Source: Leptospira kanakyensis (GTDB taxonomy: Bacteria; Spirochaetota; Leptospiria; Leptospirales; Leptospiraceae). Taken from it: a DNA stretch of 64,000 nucleotides. The notes beneath the pieces were generated by a model. It saw nothing but the letters and a program-made list of their open reading frames with translations, ran no database searches and was not told the origin of the DNA. The translations under genes were made by a program, and so were the position numbers. The stretch covers positions 806,001 to 870,000 of the forward strand of contig NZ_RQFG01000005.1 of NCBI RefSeq assembly GCF_004769235.1, written 5' to 3'. How positions within the stretch are numbered: position 1 is the first letter of the stretch; each line of letters opens with the position of its first letter. This document shows, piece by piece, positions 44,565 to 54,320 of the stretch.

Positions 44565-45539
44565 CTAAACAATCTCCCCACCACAACTGGATCCCGCACC
44601 GGCAGTACACCCGTAACAATGATTTGCTACTACGATCTCTCGACCAAGGTAGGATTGCAAATCGAAATCCTTTAGATGTTTTACGTTTTGTGCTTTCAAA
44701 TCTAACATTTGATTGAAGTCACAATCATAAACGGAACCATCATATCCTACGGATATTTGATCCAAACACATAAGACCTTCTACAGTTGCAGGATTGTAGG
44801 CATTGGCTAAAGTTTCCATATACATTTCAAACTTACCACCCCGAACGAGAGCTCCTAAAAATCGGCTGATCGGAAGGTTATTGATACAAAACAATTGGTT
44901 GAATACGATTCCGTATTTTTTTTGCAAAGTTTCTTTGTATTCTCTTTCTAAAACAGACTGCCCTGAACCTAAAAATAAACCATTCGGGTTATAAACCAAA
45001 TTTAAAGGTAGTTTGGTTCCATAACCAAGAGCATTTAACTTTTGCAATGCGGTAATGGATTTTTGATATACTCCCTTTCCTCTTTGGTTGTCCGTCGTAC
45101 TTTCAATGAATGACGGTAATGAGGATACAACTTCCACCTGATTGGATGCTAAAAATTCATACAACCAATCATATCCTGGTTCTTCAAGGATGGTTAAGTT
45201 ACAACGATCCATCACGCGTTTGCCGAGTTTTCTTGCACCCAAAACTAAATCCTTAAAATATGGATTTCCTTCTGGCGCTCCACCCGTGATATCTACGGTT
45301 TCAATACCCGGTGTTTTTTCAATGATTTCCAAACACAAATCGATTGTGGCTTTATCCATCATCTCGGTTCGGATGGGAGACGCATCTACATGGCAATGCC
45401 GACAAGCCTGGTTACACCATTTGCCAACATTAATTTGGAAAATTTTTAGAGACCGAGCATGAATAGAATGTCCGACAGAATCGGAAAACTTTTTACCACT
45501 AAATGATTGTAAGGTGGAAAGTTGTTCCTTCGTTTCCAT
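44565..45539 (-). CDS. arsS: ArsS-like radical SAM protein (arsenosugar biosynthesis family)
   Basis: This 324-residue radical SAM enzyme has the iron-sulfur motif Cys42-x3-Cys46-x2-Cys49 (CNQACRHC), then DITGGAPE, and a Cys-rich C-terminus with Cys308, Cys311 and Cys319 (CYGCTAGAGSSCGG). This end is typical of the family, whose members attach 5'-deoxyadenosyl to dimethylarsinic acid for arsenosugar formation. Some relatives have selenocysteine near this end; here all codons are Cys. It follows the CMD-family gene after 2 bp, the usual partner. ArsM is not in the window. Confidence 0.9.
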   Translation of the reverse strand: METKEQLSTLQSFSGKKFSDSVGHSIHARSLKIFQINVGKWCNQACRHCHVDASPIRTEMMDKATIDLCLEIIEKTPGIETVDITGGAPEGNPYFKDLVLGARKLGKRVMDRCNLTILEEPGYDWLYEFLASNQVEVVSSLPSFIESTTDNQRGKGVYQKSITALQKLNALGYGTKLPLNLVYNPNGLFLGSGQSVLEREYKETLQKKYGIVFNQLFCINNLPISRFLGALVRGGKFEMYMETLANAYNPATVEGLMCLDQISVGYDGSVYDCDFNQMLDLKAQNVKHLKDFDLQSYLGREIVVANHCYGCTAGAGSSCGGEIV

Positions 45540-45541
45540 AA

Positions 45542-45880
45542 CTAAAAAGAAAGTTCGTCTATTTTGTTTTGCATTTGAACACTATGAACTAAATTGATTC
45601 CAGCTGCCATTGCTGCAGCCACGTGAACTGCTTCATTCATCTGTGCTTCATTGGCACCTTTTTGGAGAGAAGTGGATGTATAGGCATCAATACAATACGG
45701 ACATTTTAATGCATGAGAAACTGCCAAGGCAATCAGAGCTTTCTCTCTTTCCGTAAGTGCACCTTCCGCCATTACAGCACCGTAATAAGCAAAAAACTTT
45801 TCTGCTAGAGCAGGATTCGTACGTCCAATCTCACCAAATTTTCCAAGATCTTTTGCGTTATAATAATGATTTTCTGCCAT
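45542..45880 (-). CDS. Carboxymuconolactone decarboxylase-family protein (arsenosugar-associated)
   Basis: The 112-residue protein is of the AhpD/CMD fold with the redox pair CPYC (Cys60 and Cys63) in ALKCPYCIDAY and a nearby His. It matches the alkylhydroperoxidase-like proteins usually encoded with arsS. Its exact role there is unknown. The ATG follows a GAGG ribosome site, and a palindrome plus promoter lies just upstream. Confidence 0.88.
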   Translation of the reverse strand: MAENHYYNAKDLGKFGEIGRTNPALAEKFFAYYGAVMAEGALTEREKALIALAVSHALKCPYCIDAYTSTSLQKGANEAQMNEAVHVAAAMAAGINLVHSVQMQNKIDELSF

Positions 45881-45902
45881 TTTTTTTCCTCAAACTTGTT
45901 AG

Positions 45903-45937
45903 CTATATCGTTATAGTATCAAAATCCAGATTTTCAA
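45903..45937 (-). promoter_or_regulatory. Promoter with overlapping palindromic operator for the arsS operon
   Basis: On the minus strand TTGAAA (45937-45932) and TATAAC (45915-45910) are separated by 16 bp. The perfect inverted repeat CTATA-TCGT-TATAG (45903-45916) covers the -10 element, 22 bp before the ATG at 45880. This is the layout of a repressor site; an ArsR-family regulator is plausible but no such gene is in the window. Confidence 0.5.
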
Positions 45938-46041
45938 ACCAAATATTTTGAACAACGACTGTAACCGTCATATCATCTTCAGAATGTTGGATTTGTACAA
46001 CATATTAGACAAATTACAATGTTTAAATCCATCGCTCTAAA

Positions 46042-47511
46042 TCATTCATCAGAAGATTGTGAATCTGTAAGGAGGGGCAATTCGCCTGTGGCAACACCTA
46101 GTACCACTCGATTTAAATGCCTTTGGTAATCCATTTTTTGTAATGCCATTTTGGAGTTGAGGGTGCTAATTTTGGTTCCGATTAAATCTGCCAAACTTGT
46201 CCGTCCCAAATGATAGGCCGACTCTTGGCTCTTTAATGTATCTAATGCAAACTGGTATGCCTTTTCATAAATCCCAAATAACTTTTCTGAATTTTTTAAA
46301 CTTTGTATCGCATTTTGGATTTCTTGAACGGCCGCCCTTCTTGTTTGTGAAGCGGTCAACTTTGCTTGTTTGGTTGCCGATTCTGCCATCTCTAAATCTG
46401 CATATTGTGTAAGCGGTGTGAGTGGCATGGTAATCGCGAGCTGAGCTGTCACATCTTTAGTATGTGTTTGCCCGGGTGTAGGAAATGAATAAAAAGTATT
46501 TACAGCAACATTAGGTGCAAAACCGAACAAAGCTTTACTTTCGTTTGCTTTGGCTACTTCTATTCCTTTTTTGGATGAAATCACATCATATCGTTTCACT
46601 AAAACATCATCCACATTTTCAATATTAGGTGATTTAAAACGAGGAACCGAATTTTCCAAAGTGATCTTAGATTCCATTCCGACCATAGTCGATAAGGTCA
46701 GTTGAACTTGTTCCAGTTGTGACCTTGTATCTTCTAATACTGCCTGGGCATTAGTGACTGCTGTTTCAGAATTTAAGAGTTCATAACGAAGTATTCTTCC
46801 AAGAGAAAAAAGTCTTCTTTTTTCTTTCGCAGCTTCTAAATGTAAACCTAGAGATTCTTCCGCTTGGCTTAGACTATCTTCCAATTGCAAAACATTATAA
46901 TAAGCTAGTGCAATCTCCATATACATTCGCCCTGCTTCGAACTTGGCTTCCATTCTCCTTTGTTCTGCTAAACTTGTATATGCTTTGTAATCTTGGTAAG
47001 CTAAAAGCCCATTTGATAATGGAAAACTTAGTAACAAACGAGAACCTGCTCCTACGGTTGGAGGAAGATTGGATGAAGTTGTTCGTGACGGCAAAAGAGA
47101 TGCATAATTCTCACTTTGTATAGCCTGGTATGTTTTATAATTATCCAAAGGAGTTGGATCAGCAGTATGACCAGGAATTGAATAGAACTTATTGTAAACA
47201 TAAGATAGGGTGGGCAAAAACCCAGCCATGGCTTTATTTTTGCCATACTTAGCTTGGTTTGTAGCCTCATTTTTAAGTGCGATTCTTTCTGTTTTTTCCA
47301 CAGCTAAAACAAACAAATCATTCAAACCCATCGAATTTTTAGATAATGTTCGTTCTAAATCCTTTGTGGTAACGCCAGTTATTTTTTTTAAACTATCTTC
47401 AACAACTCCATCACCTACTTTTATATCTGGACTAGATGAACAGAAGGAAACCAAAAGAGAACCCACTAAAAATAAACAAAATCGAAATAAATAACTATTA
47501 ACTAAATTCAT
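46042..47511 (-). CDS. TolC-like outer-membrane lipoprotein of an RND pump
   Basis: The 489-residue protein has a signal with likely lipid Cys24 (LLVSFCSSS) and the OEP pattern with two helical halves, for example LKSQESAYHLGRTSLADLI near residue 431. It shares four bases with the RND gene in front of it, so the two proteins form one pump. No adaptor gene lies in this operon. It would be the exit duct in the outer membrane. Confidence 0.85.
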   Translation of the reverse strand: MNLVNSYLFRFCLFLVGSLLVSFCSSSPDIKVGDGVVEDSLKKITGVTTKDLERTLSKNSMGLNDLFVLAVEKTERIALKNEATNQAKYGKNKAMAGFLPTLSYVYNKFYSIPGHTADPTPLDNYKTYQAIQSENYASLLPSRTTSSNLPPTVGAGSRLLLSFPLSNGLLAYQDYKAYTSLAEQRRMEAKFEAGRMYMEIALAYYNVLQLEDSLSQAEESLGLHLEAAKEKRRLFSLGRILRYELLNSETAVTNAQAVLEDTRSQLEQVQLTLSTMVGMESKITLENSVPRFKSPNIENVDDVLVKRYDVISSKKGIEVAKANESKALFGFAPNVAVNTFYSFPTPGQTHTKDVTAQLAITMPLTPLTQYADLEMAESATKQAKLTASQTRRAAVQEIQNAIQSLKNSEKLFGIYEKAYQFALDTLKSQESAYHLGRTSLADLIGTKISTLNSKMALQKMDYQRHLNRVVLGVATGELPLLTDSQSSDE

Positions 47512-50500
47512 TTTGGATTCTCTTTTTCAAACAGTACATAAGCTGCGGGAACCACAATAAAGGTAATGAGAGTGGAAAGTATCAAACCGCCGAGTATAGT
47601 CACAGCCATAGGGATTCTTGTTTCTGCCCCAGGTCCCAATGCAAGTGCAGGAGGAATGGCCGCTGCAATGGATGCAAACGAGGTCATAAGAACTGGCCTC
47701 AAACGAACTGGGCAACCTTCTAATATGGAATCTTTTATGTTTTTACCTTGGGATCGTACAAAATTTACAAACTCAACAAGTAAGATAGAATTTTTTTTCA
47801 CCAGACCTAACAACATGATTAGGCCGATGAAACTGTACATATTAAACGTCTGTCCCGTTACATACAGTGCAACAAGGGCCCCAGAAAAACTAAAAGGCAT
47901 AGCAAGGAGGACATATAACGGTTGTCTCAAACTATTAAACTGACTTGCGAGTACCATATAAGAAATTAAAATTCCTAAACAAAGTGCAAAGACCAAACCG
48001 TTAGTTGATTCATTCGCAGTTTTAGCCGATCCTGAAACGGCAACGGAATATCCTTCAGGAAGGTATTCTTTTGCAATTTTAATAGATTTTTCCATGGATA
48101 CAGTTTGTCCTAATTGGATAGGAGGGTTTCCAAATAATTTTATCGCTCTGTCCCTGTTAACTCTTGTAATGCTCTTCAAGGCTTTTTTGGATTCAAATAC
48201 CAAAATTTCTTGTAAACGAATGAATTCTCCATAAGTATTTCTTACCTTGATATTAGGTATGATGTCTGCATTTTCACCTTGTTCTTTATTAATTTTGATT
48301 CGAACATCATAACTCCTACCATTTTCGGTAAATCTACTTACTTTTTTTCCTCCCATAAGAGGTCCAATTGTATTGCCAATATTAGCCATACTCACACCTC
48401 TTACAGCGGCGGCATCGCGGTTTGGTAAAATTCGAAGTTCGTCTTGTCCCAAAACATAATCTGTATCGATGTCTTGTAAAACAGCTTCTTCTTCCAGTTT
48501 TAGCCTTATTTTATCTGAGACTTTTGCCAAAACATCCCAATCAGGGCCAGTTAACACAAGTTCTACTGGATAACCACGCCCTGCACTAAAACCACGTTGT
48601 GAGATGTCTATAATCGTAAATTTTGCTTCTGGTACGATAGGTTTTAATTCTTTACGCAAATCTTCAAAAATTTCATTTTGTGTGATTTCTTTTCCTGTTT
48701 TAGAACTGATAGGTCGTTTGCCCATGGATTGCATCGAAACAAAAAACATAGCAGCATTCGATTCTGATCCATCAAACCCTCCTACATTTCCCATGTATCT
48801 TTCAATTCCTGGTTTAGAAAGTAAGTATTCTTCTACCTTCCGCATAGCGGAGTCTGTTCCCTGAATTGAGGTTGTGACAGGTAATTTAGCACGTAGAATG
48901 AACCTACCCAAATCTTGGGATGGAATGAATTCTTTTTTTAATAACAAAAAAAATCCCAGGGAAAATATAAATACCAAAGTGGAAACAACTAATATTGTAA
49001 TAGGATATCGAATTACATACTTTAGTGTATCTTCATAAAATACTTCTGCCTTTTTAAGAAAGGTTTCCATGATTGGATCTAAAATTTTAAAAATCCCGAT
49101 TCGATCCCAAAACTTTAAAAACAATTGGATCCATCGATTTGTTTTCCAATTTGATACTTCATTCGTCATTTGAAGTTTTTGTTTTGATTTCGATTTTTCT
49201 TTGTCTTTGTATCTGGAAGCACGCATAGGCGTAAAACTTAGTGCCTCAAACAAAGATAACACAACTGCTACAGCTACGGTAATTCCAAATTCTAAAAAGT
49301 ACCTGCCGATGACTCCTTGCATGAAGGCAACGGGCAAAAAAATTGCAATGATTGCTAGTGTGGCTGCAAGTGCCGCAAAACGGATCTCAGCTGCACCTTC
49401 CAGGGATGCTTGGTACCAAGTTTTACCCATTTCTTTATGACGGCTAATGTTTTCAAGCACCATGATGGCATCGTCCACAACAATTCCCACTGCCAGTGAC
49501 AATCCAAGTAATGTGAATGTATTTAATGTGAACCCGAGTATATATAAAACTAAAAATGTTCCTATGATGGATGTAGGTATAGCGAGTAAAACATTTCCTG
49601 TACTACTCCAACTTCCTAAAAATAAACGACAAACTAAACCAGTTAGTATGATTGAAAGAATTAAAGTGAAAATAAGTTCTTCAACTGATTCGCTGATAAA
49701 CGTTGTATTATCATTAGCAATACTCAAATTATAACCTTTAGGTAAAAAAGGTTTGAGTTCTTCCATTTTTAATTTTACTGCTTTTCCAACGGCAACGGCA
49801 TCAGAACCTTTGATTTTTTTAATACCCAAACCCACTGCTGGGATTCGATTAAACCGACTAATTCTTTTTACTTCATCTAACCCATCTTCTACGGATGCGA
49901 CATCTTTTAATTTCACCGGGCGGTACATTGCCGAACCAGTACGTGAATTGATATATATATTAGAAAGTTGTTCCACTGTAGGTACGTCACCTACGGCGCG
50001 AAGTGAAACTTCTGATTTTTTGTTTTCTAATTTACCTGATGGAACTTCAATATTTTGTTCTAATAATGTATTTGCTATGTCATCTACGGTTAGTTCATTG
50101 CGAGCCAACCGATTAGGATCCAAATACACGTTGATGGTTCTATCTACATAACCCCCAAGTAAAATCTCACCAACTCCAGGAATTTTCTGAAATTTATCTT
50201 TGAGGTATGATTTCACAAAAATCATCTTCTCTTGATCCGTTTTTCCCTCAGCAGTCAAAGCAACCCAAATGATCGGTGTATCATCCGGATTTGCTTTTAA
50301 TAATATTGGGGGATCAAGTGCATCGGGAAGTTTGTTTTGAACCTGTGCAATTTTAGTTTGGATTTCCTGTAGAGCAACATCAACATCTCTATCTAATCCA
50401 AGTTCTACGGTAATCGTTGCAGCACTTTCATTAGAAGTAGATCGGATTTCTTCGACACCTTCCACCGTCAAAAGAACTTCTTCCAACGGATCAACTACAT

Positions 50501-50684
50501 CTGACTCCATTACGGAGGGATTAGCACCTTGTAATGTGAGAACAATATTGACTACAGGAAAGTCAACATTGGGCATCTGAGAGAGCCCAAGTCTAGAAAG
50601 TCCGATAGCGCCAAGGAGAACCATGGCGAACATCATCATCCAAGAAAAGATAGGATTGCGGATGGAAATTTCAGAAAGATGCAA
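47508..50684 (-). CDS. RND-family efflux transporter permease
   Basis: The 1058-residue protein is an AcrB/MdtB-type pump with 12 helices and two large periplasmic loops. The proton-relay Asp pair is visible in GIVVDDAIMVLEN (about 410-422). The N-terminal PVVNIVLTLQGANP segment and PPALALGPGAE near the end are typical of the HAE family. Hydrophobic drugs or lipids are possible cargo. The operon continues with the TolC-like gene, and no membrane-fusion protein precedes it; the upstream 121 bp leads to an unrelated enoyl-CoA hydratase gene. Confidence 0.93.
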   Translation of the reverse strand: MHLSEISIRNPIFSWMMMFAMVLLGAIGLSRLGLSQMPNVDFPVVNIVLTLQGANPSVMESDVVDPLEEVLLTVEGVEEIRSTSNESAATITVELGLDRDVDVALQEIQTKIAQVQNKLPDALDPPILLKANPDDTPIIWVALTAEGKTDQEKMIFVKSYLKDKFQKIPGVGEILLGGYVDRTINVYLDPNRLARNELTVDDIANTLLEQNIEVPSGKLENKKSEVSLRAVGDVPTVEQLSNIYINSRTGSAMYRPVKLKDVASVEDGLDEVKRISRFNRIPAVGLGIKKIKGSDAVAVGKAVKLKMEELKPFLPKGYNLSIANDNTTFISESVEELIFTLILSIILTGLVCRLFLGSWSSTGNVLLAIPTSIIGTFLVLYILGFTLNTFTLLGLSLAVGIVVDDAIMVLENISRHKEMGKTWYQASLEGAAEIRFAALAATLAIIAIFLPVAFMQGVIGRYFLEFGITVAVAVVLSLFEALSFTPMRASRYKDKEKSKSKQKLQMTNEVSNWKTNRWIQLFLKFWDRIGIFKILDPIMETFLKKAEVFYEDTLKYVIRYPITILVVSTLVFIFSLGFFLLLKKEFIPSQDLGRFILRAKLPVTTSIQGTDSAMRKVEEYLLSKPGIERYMGNVGGFDGSESNAAMFFVSMQSMGKRPISSKTGKEITQNEIFEDLRKELKPIVPEAKFTIIDISQRGFSAGRGYPVELVLTGPDWDVLAKVSDKIRLKLEEEAVLQDIDTDYVLGQDELRILPNRDAAAVRGVSMANIGNTIGPLMGGKKVSRFTENGRSYDVRIKINKEQGENADIIPNIKVRNTYGEFIRLQEILVFESKKALKSITRVNRDRAIKLFGNPPIQLGQTVSMEKSIKIAKEYLPEGYSVAVSGSAKTANESTNGLVFALCLGILISYMVLASQFNSLRQPLYVLLAMPFSFSGALVALYVTGQTFNMYSFIGLIMLLGLVKKNSILLVEFVNFVRSQGKNIKDSILEGCPVRLRPVLMTSFASIAAAIPPALALGPGAETRIPMAVTILGGLILSTLITFIVVPAAYVLFEKENPK

Positions 50685-50805
50685 GTTACCTCAAAGTTTA
50701 AGCGAATAGCGCCTAAAAGTAAGACCCATCTTTACATCACAAGGTTCCAAACGAAAAGAAAAAAGATAAGAAGTTTTCTAATCGTTTGGAAAGGTAAACC
50801 TAAAT

Positions 50806-51582
50806 TCAAGTGATGAATTTAGGCCTACGTTTTTCGATGAGGGAATGGAACCCTTCTTGTCCATCATGAGACAGAATGACTTTTGTGAAAAGATCTGCAT
50901 CAATTTGGAACAAAGATTCCATTTTTTTTCGGTAAGGTTCTCTTTGGGCAGTTTTCATTCCACGACTAGAATTGTTTGTGAGTTTGGAAAGTGTCTCAGC
51001 AAATTTTAAGGATTCACCAAACAACGTTTCTGCAGTAAACAATTCATCCACAAGACCAATTTCTTTGGCTTCAGGGCCTTTGATTTGTTTCCCTGAGTAA
51101 AGAAGGTCACGAGTGACTTTGACACCCACTAAATCTTGTAAAACAATCGTAGGAATGGATGGAAAGTTTAGGCCAACAATGGCTTCGGAAAATCCAATCC
51201 TTGCCCCTTTGTCCACCATATACCGATAGTCTGAAAACAAAGCGAACACGGCCCCTGCCGCCATACAATGTCCATTCACCACAGCAATCGTAGGAACAGG
51301 AAAATGGAAATAGGTTTGTGCAGTTCTTAACAATTGTTCAACGGATTTCCGAACATCGGATTCCGTTTTTCCATACATAAGTGTGGGTTCAATTCCGTTG
51401 GAAAAAAACTGTGTTTGTGCGGATGTAAAAAGTAAAACACGCAAATTTGGATTGTTTGCGTGTTTGTTCAAAATTTGTTCGAATAATACAAAAGCTTCGA
51501 AATCGAAAGTATTCTTTTCATTGGACTGCATCTTGATTTCCAAGATGCGTTCCCCATGAAAGATCTCTGCAAAAGGATTCAT
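50806..51582 (-). CDS. Enoyl-CoA hydratase/isomerase family protein
   Basis: This 258-residue crotonase-fold protein has the oxyanion-hole patterns FFSNGIEPT and VNGHCMAAGAVFALFSD, and a C-terminal helical part. The usual two catalytic Glu positions are not clearly conserved, so isomerase or thioesterase activity cannot be ruled out. The gene follows the acyl-CoA synthetase by one base, pointing to fatty-acid degradation or modification. Confidence 0.83.
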   Translation of the reverse strand: MNPFAEIFHGERILEIKMQSNEKNTFDFEAFVLFEQILNKHANNPNLRVLLFTSAQTQFFSNGIEPTLMYGKTESDVRKSVEQLLRTAQTYFHFPVPTIAVVNGHCMAAGAVFALFSDYRYMVDKGARIGFSEAIVGLNFPSIPTIVLQDLVGVKVTRDLLYSGKQIKGPEAKEIGLVDELFTAETLFGESLKFAETLSKLTNNSSRGMKTAQREPYRKKMESLFQIDADLFTKVILSHDGQEGFHSLIEKRRPKFIT

Positions 51583-51583
51583 A

Positions 51584-53632
51584 TTAACTGTTTTTGTAGA
51601 GTTCCAAAATTCTGTCTTTGTATTTTTCTGTAATCACGTGTCGTTTCATCTTCATTAAGTTAGTAAGTTCATCTCCAACCTCAAAAGGTTTTGTGATGAG
51701 TGTTACATACTGTACTTGTTCGAAGTTTTTGAATCCTGTTTTAACACTGTTAAAATTACGAACTTCCTTTTTGTAAAAATCAACGATCTTTGGATTGGTG
51801 ATTAGTTTCTCAGGATTTTTTTCTGAAATTCCGTTTTCTTCAGCCCAAGGAACCAGTGCATCAAAATCAGGAACAATGATGGCACCTAAAACTTTTTGGT
51901 CTTGGCCCACAATCATCGATTGTTTGATGTAAGGTGATTCATCAATTTTGTTTTCGATAGGAACTGGTTCTACGTTTTCCCCACCGAGAAGTACGATCGT
52001 ATCTTTGGCACGACCAGTGAGGGTCAGTGTTTTTTTGAAGTTGATCATACCGATATCACCGGTATTCATCCAATTGTCCACGATGGTCTTTTTGGTAGTT
52101 TCTGGATTTTTGTAATATCCTTTCATTACCTGAGGCCCTTTGAGATGAACCACACCTTTTACACCTAACTTACCAAAGATGATATTCTTTTTGTCGTCGA
52201 TATGACAAAGAACATTTCCCGCATCATCACGAATTTGTACTTGGCTGAGTGGAACAATATCACCCACAGAACCCATAATCGGACGATCAAATGTTCGTGC
52301 GGAAATCACAGGACCTGTTTCTGTCATACCGTAACCTTCGAGCACTGTAATCCCAATATCCATAAAAAAGGCATCTACGTGTTTTTGGAGAGCACCACCA
52401 CCGGAAAGTGTCGCACGCAAATGTCCGCCTGTTGCTTGGCGAATTTTAGAAAGAACAATTCGGTCAAGAGTGAGGTAGTTAAAAATAAGTCCAAGGCCTG
52501 CTACCACATACAGAGGGGTTTTCAAAGGACTTTCTTCTGGTAAACCAAACTGTGCTGCCGCTAAAGAAAGAATTGTCACTGTATAAGGGCCAGTTAACAA
52601 CAATTTAATGAAGGATACAATGGACAATGCCAAAGATTGAATGATATTTCTTCCTTCATAATCCACTTCCCAACCTTTGAGGAAACGAACTGCTGAATGA
52701 TAGTGTTTTGAAAAAAAGTATGCTACTTTAAACAAAAATCTTCGGACAGGAGGAGTTTGTTTTGGGTCATTGATACGAGTGTAAATCCCGTTATAAATAC
52801 TTTCCCAAACCCGTGGAGCCGAAGCCATAAAGGTAGGTCTTGCTTTTTGGATGTCGTTACGAAGTTCTGTTACCTTTGTATAGTAAGTCGAACCACCATT
52901 AATGATGGCAAAGTATTCCACAACACGTTCGAAGATATGCCAAACAGGAAGAATAGACAACATACGATCGTCAGGTGTTACTTTAGCAACACGCGGAACC
53001 ACGTAATGCATTTGGTGGATCATATTGGAATGCATAAGCATCACACCTTTTGGCATTCCTGTTGTTCCAGAAGTGTAAATGAGAGTGTACAAATCGTCCG
53101 GTTTGATTCCGGCCATTCGTTTTTCCGCTTCTCGTTTTCCTTTGGCACGCATTTCTCTCCCTTTTTCTAGGAGATCATAAAAATGGAGGATTCCAGCACC
53201 TGACTTTAATTTGGTGTCTTTGTCCATGATGATGACGGTTTTTACCGACTTCACCTGAGATTTGTTATTTTTATATTTTTCGTAAACTTTGTCATTTTCC
53301 ACGAAAACAACTTTCGCTTCAGAATGATTCAAAATATAAACAATTTCGGAATCGGTAATATCAGAACCCCGTGGAACGTTTGCGGCACCTGCCGTGAGCA
53401 CTGCACAATCGGCAATGATCCATTCCATACGGTTATCAGCCAAAACACCAACGTGTTCTCTGGCCTTAACTCCTAAATCAATGAGGGCTTCTGCAAGTGC
53501 CAGTCCGTCTTCGTAGAGTTCTTTGTAAGTGAGGGCTTGGTAATCCTTTTCTGCATTCTTATACCAGAATGCTGGTCTTGGACCGAATTTTTCTGCGGAT
53601 TCCTTATAAACGTCTGCTAGGTTATTTGCCAT
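51584..53632 (-). CDS. Long-chain acyl-CoA synthetase (AMP-binding), with hydrophobic insertion
   Basis: The enzyme activates fatty acids with ATP and CoA. The 682-residue protein has the AMP-binding motif [11 protein letters not shown] (about 188-198), the [12 protein letters not shown] segment and the C-terminal [17 protein letters not shown]. Between about residues 305 and 385 there is a hydrophobic stretch ([14 protein letters not shown], then [14 protein letters not shown]) that may anchor the protein to the membrane. It is the first gene of an operon with the enoyl-CoA hydratase one base downstream. Confidence 0.92.
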   Translation of the reverse strand: MANNLADVYKESAEKFGPRPAFWYKNAEKDYQALTYKELYEDGLALAEALIDLGVKAREHVGVLADNRMEWIIADCAVLTAGAANVPRGSDITDSEIVYILNHSEAKVVFVENDKVYEKYKNNKSQVKSVKTVIIMDKDTKLKSGAGILHFYDLLEKGREMRAKGKREAEKRMAGIKPDDLYTLIYTSGTTGMPKGVMLMHSNMIHQMHYVVPRVAKVTPDDRMLSILPVWHIFERVVEYFAIINGGSTYYTKVTELRNDIQKARPTFMASAPRVWESIYNGIYTRINDPKQTPPVRRFLFKVAYFFSKHYHSAVRFLKGWEVDYEGRNIIQSLALSIVSFIKLLLTGPYTVTILSLAAAQFGLPEESPLKTPLYVVAGLGLIFNYLTLDRIVLSKIRQATGGHLRATLSGGGALQKHVDAFFMDIGITVLEGYGMTETGPVISARTFDRPIMGSVGDIVPLSQVQIRDDAGNVLCHIDDKKNIIFGKLGVKGVVHLKGPQVMKGYYKNPETTKKTIVDNWMNTGDIGMINFKKTLTLTGRAKDTIVLLGGENVEPVPIENKIDESPYIKQSMIVGQDQKVLGAIIVPDFDALVPWAEENGISEKNPEKLITNPKIVDFYKKEVRNFNSVKTGFKNFEQVQYVTLITKPFEVGDELTNLMKMKRHVITEKYKDRILELYKNS

Positions 53633-53700
53633 ATCTCTCCATCTAAAAGCGGTCTTAATGATAGGGCCTACTTTTAGATGGTCAAGAGAAATTTAGGGAT

Positions 53701-53913
53701 TTAGTCCCAGTGGAACCCTTCGCGTTGGTGTCCTTTTTTCAAATGGCGTTTGCGAATTTCGCGGAGTTTGGTCATTTGTTCGAGATTGAGTAGGTTACGT
53801 GCCGCAAGTCCCATTTGTGGGAGAAGGGTTTCGTCTTGTGTGTTGGCTAAAAACTGGTTGGTCTTCGTAAAGGAGCTTTTAAACTCCAAATTCATATCGG
53901 GATAGAAATCCAT
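53701..53913 (-). CDS. Small basic hypothetical protein
   Basis: A GGAGG ribosome site six bases before ATG 53913 sets the start and gives 70 residues; a longer frame from TTG 54030 is not favoured. The C-terminus is rich in Arg, Lys and His (KLREIRKRHLKKGHQREGFHWD). No family is recognised. It stands alone between the acyl-CoA synthetase gene and a divergent gene. Confidence 0.55.
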   Translation of the reverse strand: MDFYPDMNLEFKSSFTKTNQFLANTQDETLLPQMGLAARNLLNLEQMTKLREIRKRHLKKGHQREGFHWD

Positions 53914-54079
53914 ACAAGCCTCCGTGCTTTCCGGTTTCCGGGGTATTTGTCTTTTAAGGTTCCCAACCATCCGTGGTAAGTAGCCTTTCCCCAATATATG
54001 TATCGCCGGAAAATGAATATCCTGAAGCAAAAAATTTTGCTTGTACTATTTTTTTTTATCTGATTTTTGGTATTCGTTC

Positions 54080-54310
54080 ATGACGATTCGATTGGAAAAT
54101 TCTACTGGCAGACGGAACGGGCGTTTCGTTGCTTATGAGTACGGGGAAGACCTATTTGGCACCCTGTATTTGAATAAATTTTCTGGCCGAGACAAAGGTC
54201 GTCTCATCGACAAATGGAGATTAAATGACTTAGGAAGTCTCATTCGTGTCCTAGATACAGAGATTTCTCGCAGGGAAGAAGAAAATTACGAACGACCTCT
54301 TTTCCACTAA
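54080..54310 (+). CDS. Small hypothetical protein
   Basis: From ATG 54080 the protein has 76 residues, charged and soluble, with the patterns GRFVAYEYGEDLFG and DKGRLIDKWRLNDLG. An upstream in-frame extension to 54041 would add residues rich in Phe and Tyr and looks like non-coding leader. It is 10 bp before the MutS-like gene and may be co-transcribed with it. Family unknown. Confidence 0.5.
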   Translation: MTIRLENSTGRRNGRFVAYEYGEDLFGTLYLNKFSGRDKGRLIDKWRLNDLGSLIRVLDTEISRREEENYERPLFH

Positions 54311-54320
54311 TCCAACTTAT

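Noticed and set aside
52202..53170. Two plus-strand frames opposite the acyl-CoA synthetase
   Set aside because: The His/Cys-rich look comes from antisense reading of a conserved AMP-ligase gene; no start signal.
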